DNA of 64,000 nucleotides from Gluconobacter morbifer G707 (lineage in GTDB: Bacteria; Pseudomonadota; Alphaproteobacteria; Acetobacterales; Acetobacteraceae). The notes beneath the pieces were generated by a model, which saw only the letters and a program-made list of their open reading frames with translations, made no database searches and was not told the DNA's origin. Position numbers and translations under genes: made by a program. The stretch lies in contig NZ_AGQV01000010.1 in NCBI RefSeq assembly GCF_000234355.1, positions 248,001-312,000 of the forward strand, given 5' to 3'. This document shows positions 52,993-61,196 of the stretch, one piece after another. How positions within the stretch are numbered: position 1 is the stretch's first letter; each line of letters opens with the position of its first letter.

Positions 52993-54840
52993 CTATTTGA
53001 CCTTAGACAAGACAGAACGTCGCCTTGGCTTGACTGGGTCAAGGCGAATCTTTTTCACGCCGCGCATAGACATTTTGCCAGGCGGCGCGAGGGTAATTGA
53101 CAGGCCTGGATAAGAAATTGCTTGAATAGCCTTATCCAAAACCGCCAGTTCGAAACCGCTTCCCGTCTCGTCGAGACCATAAACTTCGGCAACATCCTCG
53201 GCATCATGGCCCATGACGGCATCCCGCAGCGTTTTGTCCACCCCGGCATTTCGCAAAGCCCGCTTCGCCGTATGCCTGAAAGAGTGAAAGGATTTGTTGA
53301 GCTCCGGAACCGCTTTTCGTGCTTCGCGCCCCCACCAGTTCGAAAAAGGACTGGTAGGCTTTTTCCCTTTAGACGTCTCGGCACGGATCATAGGAAAGAG
53401 AAGGTCGTCTAGACCATCACCTGATAGACGCCTTCCCTCGACGTAGCGCAGAAAGCCGAGACGCTTCACTTCATTATGAATAGGGATGCGCCGTGCAGCA
53501 TTTACAGTTTTCCCAGTCAAGATATGGAGCACGTCGATATCGTCTTCCCGAACAACATCCCTAATTCTCAACGTGCCAAGCTCGTTCAGGCGTGCGCCAG
53601 AATACAAAGCTAAGATCGGCAGCCAGACTGCGGCCTCACCCGCGCCAGCCGCCGACCGCTCGCCCTTCACGAACACAGGCAACGCAAAAATAGACTTCAG
53701 ATCCTCAAGACTGTAGGGTAGACGTGCTGCTTTGGTTTTCGGCGCTCCACCCTTTGCACGAACCTCTCGCGAAACCACCTGGTCCACGTAACCATTATCA
53801 GAAGCCCATTTTAGCGCAACGGACACAGCAGAAAGATGCTTGCTGTTAATCGTGGCTGACGACAGGCGCGGAACGTCAGGTTTATCTTTGTAAAGCGCCG
53901 TCACCTCTTGAACCGTAAGCAGTCGCTCCGCTGGCTTCAGCCGTGCAGGTATCTTCAGCAGCACATCTTTAAAGCCAGCGATTTGCCGTTTCGTGATCCG
54001 CGCGACATCCAAATCCCCAAATACTTCAATAAAGCGCCGGATGGACGTCTGAAAACTTGCCGCAGTGGAGACCGCGGGCTTGCGCTCATCAATGTATCGC
54101 TGCAAAGCCCCAGAAATCGTCAAGCCGGACGTTTTCACTGGCAAATGATCTTTGTCTTCCGCTTTCGTCGTAGGCCCGTCTGGCTCCTGGGGGCTTTTCG
54201 CACGCGGAAACAGGTCATCGGGTAGCGACGGCTTCCATGAAGGCTGAAAGTCCGTCCGTCCAGACGCCCATTCAAGCACTGTCTCGGCAACCTCGCTCTC
54301 GCCAGCCAAGATTTGCCCGGCGATAACTTCGACCCGCCTGTCATTCTCTAGAATGGGAGGAGCCGCTTTGGCTGCCAAGAGCCGCGCAACACTCCTGAAG
54401 GAAGAGGCCTTCAGCGTGCCTTCCTCGAGTTGCTGAAGCGTATGATCGGCACAATCAGCCGCGAACCTCGCCTTCTCTCCCATGAAATCAAAATTAGCGC
54501 CGGGCCTATCACGTTTAAGAGCCGCGATCCGTTCGGAAATGATCTCATCTCGCTCGGGGTCTAAGAAATTATCAGCCCAGGCTCGCTGCAGGGCAGTTTC
54601 AAACCATTCCCGAATAATCCGGTCCATTTCCTCAAAACCAGACACGCTCTCCAACTCCACCCAAAGCCGTTTGATCCGTAGACCAAGCGCAGCACACAAA
54701 ATCCGCGCGACATCCCGATCCCGCGTTCCAACAGCGAACACGACATCTTGTTTTGCCACACGGCTCCGCAACCAGGCTGGCACGCGACACCTAAACGAAT
54801 AGGTATCGCCACGGCGATAGACAAAGCTGCCAATGCCCAT
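52993..54840 (-). CDS. Tyrosine recombinase (integrase) of the tRNA-Tyr element
   Basis: The 615-residue phage-type integrase has a basic N-terminus typical of large alphaproteobacterial integrases (YRRGDTYSFRCRVPAWLR). An SAM-like core-binding segment follows (about residues 240-345). The catalytic domain has the first Arg in LYSGARLNELG, HSFRHTAKRAL, MGHDAEDVAEVYG and the terminal Tyr in that last segment. The gene starts 83 bases from the right repeat and reads away from the tRNA. It should catalyse insertion and excision between the two 21-bp repeats. Confidence 0.93.
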   Translation of the reverse strand: MGIGSFVYRRGDTYSFRCRVPAWLRSRVAKQDVVFAVGTRDRDVARILCAALGLRIKRLWVELESVSGFEEMDRIIREWFETALQRAWADNFLDPERDEIISERIAALKRDRPGANFDFMGEKARFAADCADHTLQQLEEGTLKASSFRSVARLLAAKAAPPILENDRRVEVIAGQILAGESEVAETVLEWASGRTDFQPSWKPSLPDDLFPRAKSPQEPDGPTTKAEDKDHLPVKTSGLTISGALQRYIDERKPAVSTAASFQTSIRRFIEVFGDLDVARITKRQIAGFKDVLLKIPARLKPAERLLTVQEVTALYKDKPDVPRLSSATINSKHLSAVSVALKWASDNGYVDQVVSREVRAKGGAPKTKAARLPYSLEDLKSIFALPVFVKGERSAAGAGEAAVWLPILALYSGARLNELGTLRIRDVVREDDIDVLHILTGKTVNAARRIPIHNEVKRLGFLRYVEGRRLSGDGLDDLLFPMIRAETSKGKKPTSPFSNWWGREARKAVPELNKSFHSFRHTAKRALRNAGVDKTLRDAVMGHDAEDVAEVYGLDETGSGFELAVLDKAIQAISYPGLSITLAPPGKMSMRGVKKIRLDPVKPRRRSVLSKVK

Positions 54841-54922
54841 CGGTGCTACAGTCTTGTGCTACAATGAGTACAGACTGACCCGTTAGGAAAAAAACAGTCA
54901 AAACAATCAGTTAGATGGAGGC

Positions 54923-54943
54923 GACCTGGTGGAGAGAGTTGGA
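54923..54943. other. Right attachment repeat in tRNA-Tyr
   Basis: This exact copy of the left 21-bp repeat includes the last 17 bases of tRNA-Tyr and four flanking bases. The tRNA stays whole at this end. Confidence 0.85.
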
Positions 54944-55012
54944 TTCGAACCAACGTAGGCGTACGCCAGCGGATTTACAGTCCGCCCCCTTTAGCCACTC
55001 GGGCACCTCTCC
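54927..55012 (-). tRNA. tRNA-Tyr (GTA)
   Basis: The minus strand gives an 86-base class II tRNA. The 5' acceptor strand GGAGAGG pairs with the 3' strand TCTCTCC followed by A and an encoded CCA. The D arm follows GGTGCCCGAGTGGC, and the anticodon loop CTGTAAA has anticodon GTA. A long variable arm and GGTTCGAATCC complete it. The gene is the insertion target of the neighbouring element. Confidence 0.95.
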
Positions 55013-55083
55013 GGGTCGGCGGTTGGGATATGTGGATTTGACGGCTATGTCAATCGCATAACCTCGATTATATGATTTTTTTC

Positions 55084-55884
55084 ATGGCCAGACGACCGCA
55101 CTCACGCTCCGCTTCATCCCGTTCGATCGAACGGATTCCCTCCCTCTCAAACCCATCCGCCGTACGGACCGGCCGCTCCAGTAAGGGCGCGCCCGGATAC
55201 TGGATCTATGGACGTCATGCCGTGGAAGCGGCTCTGGCTAACCCGGCCCGGACTATTCACGAGTTTCTGGCCACCCGGGAGGCCGCCGCTTCTCTGGAAC
55301 AGAATTTGCGCCAGCAGCCACAGATCGTTGATCGTGAACGCCTGGACCGGCTATGCGAACGGGATGCCGTGCATCAGGGCCTGTGCCTGAGAGTAGACCC
55401 CCTGACGTCACTTTCCATTCATGAGGCGCTGGCACAGCCCGGCCCCATTCTTGTCCTGGATCAGGTGACGGACCCGAGGAACATCGGTGCCATCCTGCGC
55501 TCCGCAGCGGCCTTCGGAGCCGCAGGACTGCTTGTTCAGGATCGCAACACACCGCAGGAAAGCGGCGCCATGGCCAAAGCTGCCTCGGGCGCGCTGGACA
55601 TTGTTCCTATCCTTCGAGAAGTCAATCTCTCACGAGCCCTTGCGACGCTTCAGGCCGAGAATCTCTGGGTGGTTGGATTGGATGCCGGCGGTGGACGGCT
55701 GGACGGAACGAGCTTCGGAGACAGGCGCGTAGCCCTAGTTCTGGGAGCCGAAGGAGCTGGCCTGCGACGCCTCACACGTGAGACCTGCGATGAAATCGCC
55801 AGTGTTTACATGCCGGGAAACATGGAAAGCCTAAATGTTTCCAACGCCGCGGCAGTCGCCCTTTACGAGCTTGCACGCGGCTGA
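55084..55884 (+). CDS. rlmB: 23S rRNA (guanosine-2'-O)-methyltransferase RlmB
   Basis: The 266-residue TrmH/SpoU-family methyltransferase has an N-terminal substrate-binding part (WIYGRHAVEAALANP) and a SPOUT knot domain. The motifs are DQVTDPRNIGAILRSAAAFG, LVLGAEGAGLRRL and PGNMESLNVSNAAAVALYE. RlmB methylates G2251 of 23S rRNA with S-adenosylmethionine. A Ser/Arg-rich N-terminal tail comes before the core. The ATG at 55084 was preferred over an in-frame ATG 12 bases upstream; neither has a clear ribosome binding site. Confidence 0.9.
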   Translation: MARRPHSRSASSRSIERIPSLSNPSAVRTGRSSKGAPGYWIYGRHAVEAALANPARTIHEFLATREAAASLEQNLRQQPQIVDRERLDRLCERDAVHQGLCLRVDPLTSLSIHEALAQPGPILVLDQVTDPRNIGAILRSAAAFGAAGLLVQDRNTPQESGAMAKAASGALDIVPILREVNLSRALATLQAENLWVVGLDAGGGRLDGTSFGDRRVALVLGAEGAGLRRLTRETCDEIASVYMPGNMESLNVSNAAAVALYELARG

Positions 55885-55937
55885 AAAACCGGTTTCCGGA
55901 GCCAAACCGGCTTACCGGATACCGGGACACTTAACCT

Positions 55938-57014
55938 TCAGGCCGAGAGGAAAGGATAGTCGGTATATCCTTCCGGTCCCTGGCTATACCAAGTCTTCAT
56001 GTCATCGGCCTGAAGAGGCGCGTGCTGACGGAAACGTTCCGGCAGATCAGGATTGGCAATGAACTTTCGCCCGAAGGCGATGGCATCGGCCCGCCCTTCG
56101 GAAACGGCGGCTTCGGCTCCCTCGAACGTATAGTCCTGATTGAGAACCAGTGGTTTGTGGAACACCTTCCGGATCTGGGGCGAGAGCTTGGGCTGATCTG
56201 TTTTGCCGAATGTACCGTTCGGCCCTGGTTCCCGTAGTTCCAACCAGGCAATCCCGAGATCCTGCAAAATTTCCGCAGCCAGAATGAAGACTTTCTCAGG
56301 CGCACTATCGATACAGCCCTGCGTTTCTCCGTTCGGTGAAAGACGTATGGCGGTACGATCGGCACCAATGGTGGCAATGACCCGTTCCACGACATGCCGA
56401 AGAAAGCGGGTGCGGTTCTCCGGACTACCGCCATATTCGTCTGTCCGGTGATTGGTGCCATCACGGAGAAATTCGTCGATCAGATAGCCGTTAGCGCCAT
56501 GGATCTGGACACCGTCGAAGCCCGCTTTCAGGGCGTTGCGTGCTGCGTTTTCATAATCGTTCAGGATGCGGGGAATTTCATCAAGCCGCAGGGCACGGGC
56601 CTGTTCGTACGGCTTCTTGCCTTCGTATGTGTGGACTTCGTCCGGCCCGGTGGTGGCCGAACACGAGACAGGCTGCTGTCCAGTGACGGAAGAATGAACA
56701 AGCCGCCCCATATGCCAGAGCTGGCAGACAATCTTTCCGCCCTTTGCATGAACGGCTTCGGTCACGGGCTTCCACGCAGCAACCTGCTCATCCGACCAGA
56801 TGCCGGGAGCAAACGGCCAGCCAAGGCCTTCCCGCGAGATACCGGTTGCTTCGGAGATGATCAGGCCGGCAGAGGCACGCTGTGCATAATATTCTACCAT
56901 GAGTGCCGAAGGTACACCGTTCTTGTCGGCGCGTCCGCGCGTCAGAGGAGCCATCAGAATCCGGTTTCTGGCGTGAATAGTGCCGAGTTCTACAGGATCA
57001 AAAAGTGTTGGCAT
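55938..57014 (-). CDS. Old Yellow Enzyme-family alkene reductase
   Basis: This FMN-dependent NAD(P)H oxidoreductase has about 358 residues. The barrel begins TLFDPVELGTIHARNRILMAPLTRGRA. IHGANGYLIDEFLRDGTNHR holds the His and Asn that bind the substrate ring, and NQDYTFEGAE and GRADAIAFGRKFIANPDLPER close the fold. NemA-type enzymes reduce alkenes, quinones and N-ethylmaleimide. AGAGGA precedes the start. It diverges from an ArsR gene across a 14-bp inverted repeat, so it is likely induced by an electrophile. Confidence 0.93.
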   Translation of the reverse strand: MPTLFDPVELGTIHARNRILMAPLTRGRADKNGVPSALMVEYYAQRASAGLIISEATGISREGLGWPFAPGIWSDEQVAAWKPVTEAVHAKGGKIVCQLWHMGRLVHSSVTGQQPVSCSATTGPDEVHTYEGKKPYEQARALRLDEIPRILNDYENAARNALKAGFDGVQIHGANGYLIDEFLRDGTNHRTDEYGGSPENRTRFLRHVVERVIATIGADRTAIRLSPNGETQGCIDSAPEKVFILAAEILQDLGIAWLELREPGPNGTFGKTDQPKLSPQIRKVFHKPLVLNQDYTFEGAEAAVSEGRADAIAFGRKFIANPDLPERFRQHAPLQADDMKTWYSQGPEGYTDYPFLSA

Positions 57015-57034
57015 GAAAAAATTCCTCTTGAGGG

Positions 57035-57066
57035 TCTGATTGTTCGATAACGATCGAACAATCAGA
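57035..57066. promoter_or_regulatory. ArsR operator: 14-bp inverted repeat
   Basis: TCTGATTGTTCGAT and ATCGAACAATCAGA are perfect 14-bp arms around AACG. The site lies between the divergent reductase and ArsR genes (21 bases from one start, 43 from the other) and would let one dimer control both. Confidence 0.75.
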
Positions 57067-57109
57067 GTGTTGCAGTACACTTTCAGGAAAAGACTGTATA
57101 GAGAATCGT

Positions 57110-57442
57110 ATGCCCCCTGCTCACCGCGCTCCCTTGCTCTCCCTGGACATCATTACCGTTCTGCGCGCCCTCGCGGACCCGGTGCGGCTCGATATCGTGC
57201 GACGACTGGAGACCCTGGGAGAAGCGAACTGCGCGGCGCTAATCGGCTCACGGCCCAAATCCAGTATGTCCCATCATTTTCAGGTTCTGCGGGAAAGCGG
57301 GATCATCCACACCCGCATCGAGGGCATCCACCATTACAATTCCCTGCGGCGAATGGAACTGGAGGACACGTTTCCGGGATTGCTGACGGCCATTCTGGCA
57401 GGGGCGACCGGAGCACGCGTACCGAAAGAGCCATCAGCCTGA
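57110..57442 (+). CDS. ArsR-family repressor
   Basis: The 110-residue winged-helix protein has VLRALADPVRLDIVRRLE and SSMSHHFQVLRESGIIHTR, the recognition helix, then the wing IEGIHHYNSLRR. There is no CxC metal site in the usual place and only one Cys (ANCAAL), which may sense electrophiles. It diverges from the alkene reductase gene and probably represses it and itself. Confidence 0.88.
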   Translation: MPPAHRAPLLSLDIITVLRALADPVRLDIVRRLETLGEANCAALIGSRPKSSMSHHFQVLRESGIIHTRIEGIHHYNSLRRMELEDTFPGLLTAILAGATGARVPKEPSA

Positions 57443-57452
57443 AAAGCGCGCC

Positions 57453-57929
57453 TCAGTTGTGGCGCCAGACTTCCTCATGCACGCAGATGGCGAAGATCAG
57501 CCAGACAAAAAGCGGCACCTGCAGCTTTGCGGCACAGGGATCAACCTTGCGAGCGGCGACAACCGAACTGCCGGATGAGAGGATCATGCCAATGCAGATG
57601 GCCAGGCCAGTCCCGAGTTCACGCTTGCGGAACACGAAGAAAGGAAAAGACGCAATCCCCACCACGCAGAGCGCCCAGAGCGACAGGGCCAGAGTGCGCC
57701 CGGGAGAACTCTCCGCTCTCAGGAGCCGGTATCCCGACCAAGCGAGCAGACTGTCCAGCATGGTCCAGACCACGGCATAGACCGGCCCGGGCGGATTGAA
57801 GGCAGGCTTGTTCAGACGCGTATACCAGCGACGGGTCTCGGGATCATCCGCGGGGCTGATCTCTTGGGAAGCATACTGCACTCCAAAAACCGTCCCTGCC
57901 GCCAGAAGCGCGTCGATATACCGTCCCAT
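57453..57929 (-). CDS. tspO: TspO/MBR-family membrane protein
   Basis: The 158-residue protein has five hydrophobic helices and the family core TRRWYTRLNKPAFNPPGPVY followed by VVWTMLDSLLAWSGYRLL. TspO proteins bind porphyrins and sterol-like ligands and act in stress and tetrapyrrole handling in the inner or outer membrane. The frame continues far upstream but only this part is family-like. AAAGGA precedes the chosen ATG. It converges on the ArsR gene with a 10-base gap. Confidence 0.88.
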   Translation of the reverse strand: MGRYIDALLAAGTVFGVQYASQEISPADDPETRRWYTRLNKPAFNPPGPVYAVVWTMLDSLLAWSGYRLLRAESSPGRTLALSLWALCVVGIASFPFFVFRKRELGTGLAICIGMILSSGSSVVAARKVDPCAAKLQVPLFVWLIFAICVHEEVWRHN

Positions 57930-58000
57930 GCCGGGTTCCTTTCGTCGAAGAGGCGGTCCTACAACGTCGGAAGGATGGGCCGGGTTCAGAGAGCGGGACA

Positions 58001-58387
58001 TCAGGGCTGGTTCCCGGATCGGGAAGCACTGGCGAAATCGAGTTCGGAAACGATCCGTCCATCTTCCGGACTCCAGAGCAGAAGGCGAGCCTGTCCAGGA
58101 CCGGAAAGAGTAATGGCCATCATTCCGTCCGGACGGGACGTGACGGCAGTGATATGCTCTCCTTCCGCCAGCGGCAGGGCCAGACGCGGCGTGGCGCCAG
58201 ATGAAAGAGACGCCATAACAGGTGACGGAGCGGTCTTGTGAGGATGCAGGAAACGATAGGCCACGACGCCGATCAGGCCGAACGTGGCAAAAATGATCAG
58301 TACGCCCATGATAATGACGGCGGCGATAAGCGCTTTTGGCGTCTGTGGCTCGCTGTGCGTCTGATCCTCGGCTAAACCCTGCATCAT
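58001..58387 (-). CDS. Membrane-anchored hypothetical protein
   Basis: The 128-residue protein has one membrane helix (ALIAAVIIMGVLIIFATFGL, about residues 19-45), then a periplasmic domain with a repeated beta pattern (HITAVTSRPDGMMAITLSG and ARLLLWSPEDGRIVSEL). It resembles small conserved proteins found beside rluD in Acetobacteraceae and other alphaproteobacteria. Its start codon overlaps that of the divergent pseudouridine synthase gene by two bases. The function is unknown. Confidence 0.7.
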   Translation of the reverse strand: MMQGLAEDQTHSEPQTPKALIAAVIIMGVLIIFATFGLIGVVAYRFLHPHKTAPSPVMASLSSGATPRLALPLAEGEHITAVTSRPDGMMAITLSGPGQARLLLWSPEDGRIVSELDFASASRSGNQP

Positions 58388-59354
58388 GTCCGATCCCGAA
58401 TCCCCGTTTCACCTTGCTGTTGATGCCAGTCTGGCCGGCCAGCGTGCCGATCGCGCGCTGGCGGACGCCATCGGCACCGTTTCGCGTTCCCGGGTCAAGA
58501 CCCTCATTGAAGGAGGGCATCTTTTCCGCAATGGGCAGGTTCTGCGGGAGCCCGCGGAAACCCTGCGGGCCGGCATGGAACTCTTGCTGAATTTTCCGCC
58601 TCCGCTGCCGGCGCGCCCGATTGCGGAGAACCTGCCGCTGAAGATCCTTTACGAGGATCAGGACCTGATCGTGCTGGACAAACAGGCCGGTCTCGTCACC
58701 CATCCCGCGCCCGGCAACGAGACCGGTACGCTCGTGAATGCCCTGCTGGGGCATTGCGGAGACGGATTCGAGGGAATTGGCGGAGAGAAGCGTCCCGGCA
58801 TCGTGCATCGGCTGGACAAGGATACATCGGGCGTCATGGTCGTGGCCAAGACCGCTCTGGCGCATAACGCGCTGTCCGAAGCCTTCGCCGCACGCGACAT
58901 CGACCGGGCATATCTGGCTCTTGCCTGGGGACTCCTGCCGGCATCCGGCGAATTTGACGGCGCGATCGGGCGAGACAAACGGGACCGCAAGCGCATGACG
59001 GTCGTGACATCGGGCGGGAAGGCCGCCCTCACCCGGTTCCGGCTGCTGGAACCGATTCATGCTGCGGTTTCACTGATTGAATGCAAGCTGGCGACCGGCC
59101 GGACGCATCAGATCCGGGTACATCTGTCGCAGGCCGGGCATCCGCTGCTGGGAGACCCGGTCTATCTCCGCCGGATTCCCGCCGCGGCGCGGGGATTGTC
59201 CCAAGATGCCCGGGAAGCGGCCCTTGATTTCCCACGGCAGGCTCTCCATGCAGCGCGACTCGGCTTTATCCATCCACGAACGAAAAAACCAATTTCCTTC
59301 GACACTGCCCCTCCCGCTGACTTTCAAGACTTGAAAAACCGCCTGATCGGCTAA
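58386..59354 (+). CDS. RluA-family rRNA pseudouridine synthase (RluD/RluC-like)
   Basis: The 322-residue enzyme has an N-terminal S4 domain (GQRADRALADAIGTVSRSRV) and the catalytic domain with PGIVHRLDKDTSGVMVVAK, which carries the active Asp. Family segments YLALAWG and GRTHQIRVHLSQAGHPLLGD follow. RluD and RluC modify uridines of 23S rRNA; the exact site cannot be told by eye. The gene lies just before rpoH, an order common in alphaproteobacteria. Confidence 0.92.
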   Translation: MSDPESPFHLAVDASLAGQRADRALADAIGTVSRSRVKTLIEGGHLFRNGQVLREPAETLRAGMELLLNFPPPLPARPIAENLPLKILYEDQDLIVLDKQAGLVTHPAPGNETGTLVNALLGHCGDGFEGIGGEKRPGIVHRLDKDTSGVMVVAKTALAHNALSEAFAARDIDRAYLALAWGLLPASGEFDGAIGRDKRDRKRMTVVTSGGKAALTRFRLLEPIHAAVSLIECKLATGRTHQIRVHLSQAGHPLLGDPVYLRRIPAAARGLSQDAREAALDFPRQALHAARLGFIHPRTKKPISFDTAPPADFQDLKNRLIG

Positions 59355-59368
59355 ACCTGTGTGAGTTC

Positions 59369-59397
59369 TTGACTTTTTTGGCTGAGCCTGTCATAAA
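59369..59397 (+). promoter_or_regulatory. Sigma-70-type promoter of rpoH
   Basis: TTGACT and CATAAA are spaced 17 bases apart, about 200 bases before rpoH. The long leader between them and the gene is GC-rich and could fold over the ribosome binding site, as in heat-shock RNA thermosensors. Confidence 0.6.
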
Positions 59398-59594
59398 CTG
59401 CGTATCCGACGAGCTGACGCGCCGCCGGAATGGATCGTACCACCAGAGGCCGCCCAGTTCGGGGGTTGATGGTCGGGGACGTGAAAGTCCTTCCCAATGC
59501 GTCACCTGGGTGTGTGGAACCATCCTGTCGTCCGGTCGTATGAGTCTTCACCTCAGCGAGGCCGGCGCACCCCGGGCGAAAGGAGTCGAAGAAC

Positions 59595-60488
59595 ATGGCA
59601 TCCCCAGCCGTCATTTCCGTAGGTCCCGAGAACAATCTCACCCGCTACCTTCAGGAAATCCGCAAATTCCCCCTTCTGACCCAGAAGGAAGAGCTGGATC
59701 TCTCCCGTCGCTGGCGCAAGGATGAGGACACCGGTGCGGCCCATCGCCTGGTCACGTCCCATCTGCGTCTCGTGGCCAAAATCGCGATGGGCTATCGTGG
59801 TTATGGTCTGCCGGTCAGCGAACTCATCAGCGAAGGCAATATCGGCATGATGCAGGCCGTGCGCCGGTTCGACCCGGAACGTGGCTTCCGTCTGGCGACC
59901 TATGCCATGTGGTGGATCCGGGCCGCGATGCAGGAATATATCCTGCATAGCTGGTCTCTGGTGAAGATGGGAACGACTGCCGCCCAGAAGAAGCTGTTCT
60001 TCAACCTGCGTCGTCTGAAAGGGCAGATGCAGGCCATTGATGACGGTGATCTGAAGCCGGAACAGGTCAATTCCATCGCCACGACGCTGGGTGTTCCAGA
60101 ACAAGACGTCGTATCCATGAACCAGCGTCTGTCTGCACCGGATCACAGCCTCAATGCTCCGCTGCGCATTGATGGCGAGGGTGAGTGGCAGGACTGGCTC
60201 GTGGACGATCATGAGAACCAGGAGCAGACCTATGCGGCCTCCGAAGAATTCAGTGGCCGCAAGGCCCTGCTGGATCAGGCCATGATGACGCTGAACGAGC
60301 GTGAACGTCATATCCTGGCGGAACGTCGCCTGAAAGAAGACCCGTCCACACTGGAAGAGCTGTCTCATCATTACGGTGTGTCCCGTGAGCGCATCCGGCA
60401 GATCGAAGCCCGCGCCATGGAAAAACTTCAGAAAGCCGTGGCGGCGGAAGTCGAGCATCGCCGTCGGGAAAATGGTCTTCAGGCCTGA
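59595..60488 (+). CDS. rpoH: Heat-shock sigma factor RpoH (sigma-32)
   Basis: The 297-residue sigma factor has region 1.2/2 (LTRYLQEIRKFPLLTQKEE, then SELISEGNIGMMQAVRRFD and RLATYAMWWIRAAMQEY). The RpoH box is QKKLFFNLRR, which is targeted by FtsH and DnaK. Region 4 has ERHILAERRL and YGVSRERIRQIEARAM. It directs RNA polymerase to heat-shock promoters. AAGGAG lies ahead of the ATG. A strong terminator follows 25 bases after the stop. Confidence 0.96.
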   Translation: MASPAVISVGPENNLTRYLQEIRKFPLLTQKEELDLSRRWRKDEDTGAAHRLVTSHLRLVAKIAMGYRGYGLPVSELISEGNIGMMQAVRRFDPERGFRLATYAMWWIRAAMQEYILHSWSLVKMGTTAAQKKLFFNLRRLKGQMQAIDDGDLKPEQVNSIATTLGVPEQDVVSMNQRLSAPDHSLNAPLRIDGEGEWQDWLVDDHENQEQTYAASEEFSGRKALLDQAMMTLNERERHILAERRLKEDPSTLEELSHHYGVSRERIRQIEARAMEKLQKAVAAEVEHRRRENGLQA

Positions 60489-60513
60489 AGACTGTTTCCC
60501 TCCAAAACATCAG

Positions 60514-60543
60514 AAGCCGCCGGGAGAAATTCCGGCGGCTTTT
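60514..60543 (+). terminator. rpoH terminator
   Basis: A perfect 10-bp stem (AAGCCGCCGG, GAGAAATT loop, CCGGCGGCTT) is followed by a T run; it is a classic intrinsic terminator. Confidence 0.95.
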
Positions 60544-60555
60544 CTGTTTCCGGGT

Positions 60556-61017
60556 TTACTGTGACAGCGGGACGGCCAAGGCCAGACCACATGAAGCGCT
60601 GCCATGTCCGCGGCGCTGCTGGTTGGCGTGGTCGCTTTCTTCGCCATCGCCGAAAGAGCCATCTAGACGATGAAAAAAATCCGGTCGAAAATGGGCTGTG
60701 TCCGGAGTACTTTCTGTCGGAGCCTGTATATCTTCATCTGGAAGGGGCGCTGTACCGAACGACGATGAAGCCTGTGTAACATGGGTGGAGGCCGCCCGCA
60801 GAAGGGCCGCGCCCTGACGCGGATCGCGTGTCACATCCTGAAAAAGCGTACTGTTCATCGGGCGCATCAGGGGCGCCGCCGCTGTCATTGTTGCAGGGAC
60901 TTCATGATACGACGGTACTATCACGGCACTGCTCGCAGGTGTTGCAGCAAGCGTCATGACCGGCACCAGAAAACAGAGGATGGGGAATATTTGGGGAGAA
61001 ACGCGGAAACGGCCCAT
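60556..61017 (-). CDS. Exported hypothetical protein
   Basis: The 153-residue protein has a signal peptide (ILCFLVPVMTLAATPASSA) and a polar, Ser/Thr/Pro-rich mature part with no known motif. The end is rich in His, Gly and Asp. It is convergent with rpoH and has a weak ribosome binding site. Coding nature is likely from the signal peptide but not certain. Confidence 0.5.
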   Translation of the reverse strand: MGRFRVSPQIFPILCFLVPVMTLAATPASSAVIVPSYHEVPATMTAAAPLMRPMNSTLFQDVTRDPRQGAALLRAASTHVTQASSSFGTAPLPDEDIQAPTESTPDTAHFRPDFFHRLDGSFGDGEESDHANQQRRGHGSASCGLALAVPLSQ

Positions 61018-61128
61018 GATGGAAGGTCCGAAAGCAGGTTGACCCCATTATTCTGGATGTCCAGTTGGTTCGGACACAATTAAAAAATATCGAAGATTTC
61101 AGGGTGTCGCAAATCGTGATGGCCGCGT

Positions 61129-61162
61129 AAAAAAGCGGCCCGGAACGATGTCCCGGGCCGCT
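61129..61162 (-). terminator. pgk/gap operon terminator
   Basis: On the minus strand AGCGGCCCGG and CCGGGCCGCT form a 10-bp stem around nine bases, followed by a T run. It lies 35 bases past the pgk stop. Confidence 0.93.
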
Positions 61163-61196
61163 GGAAACGGATGTGGTTCAGTTATTCCGCTCCGTG

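Larger units (their letters stand above)
45461..54943. mobile_element. Integrated element in tRNA-Tyr (about 9.5 kb)
   Basis: Identical 21-bp direct repeats bound this region (45461-45481 and 54923-54943), and the right one covers the 3' end of tRNA-Tyr. A tyrosine integrase lies just inside the right repeat and points away from the tRNA, the usual layout of tRNA-integrated islands. Inside are two HNH nucleases, a serine recombinase, an HTH protein, a Rep-like protein with a large stem-loop before it, and small genes. Parts are AT-rich compared with the flanks. No capsid, terminase large subunit, relaxase or type IV secretion gene is seen. It could be a plasmid-like integrative element or a phage satellite. 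Confidence 0.85.

Noticed and set aside
45461-54943. Complete prophage
   Set aside because: Integrase and att sites exist, but no capsid, portal, tail, terminase large subunit or lysis gene is visible in the 9.5 kb.
57930-59060. Long upstream extension of the TspO frame
   Set aside because: The extension crosses the divergent membrane protein and pseudouridine synthase genes and has no TspO-like residues; the family part begins at 57929.
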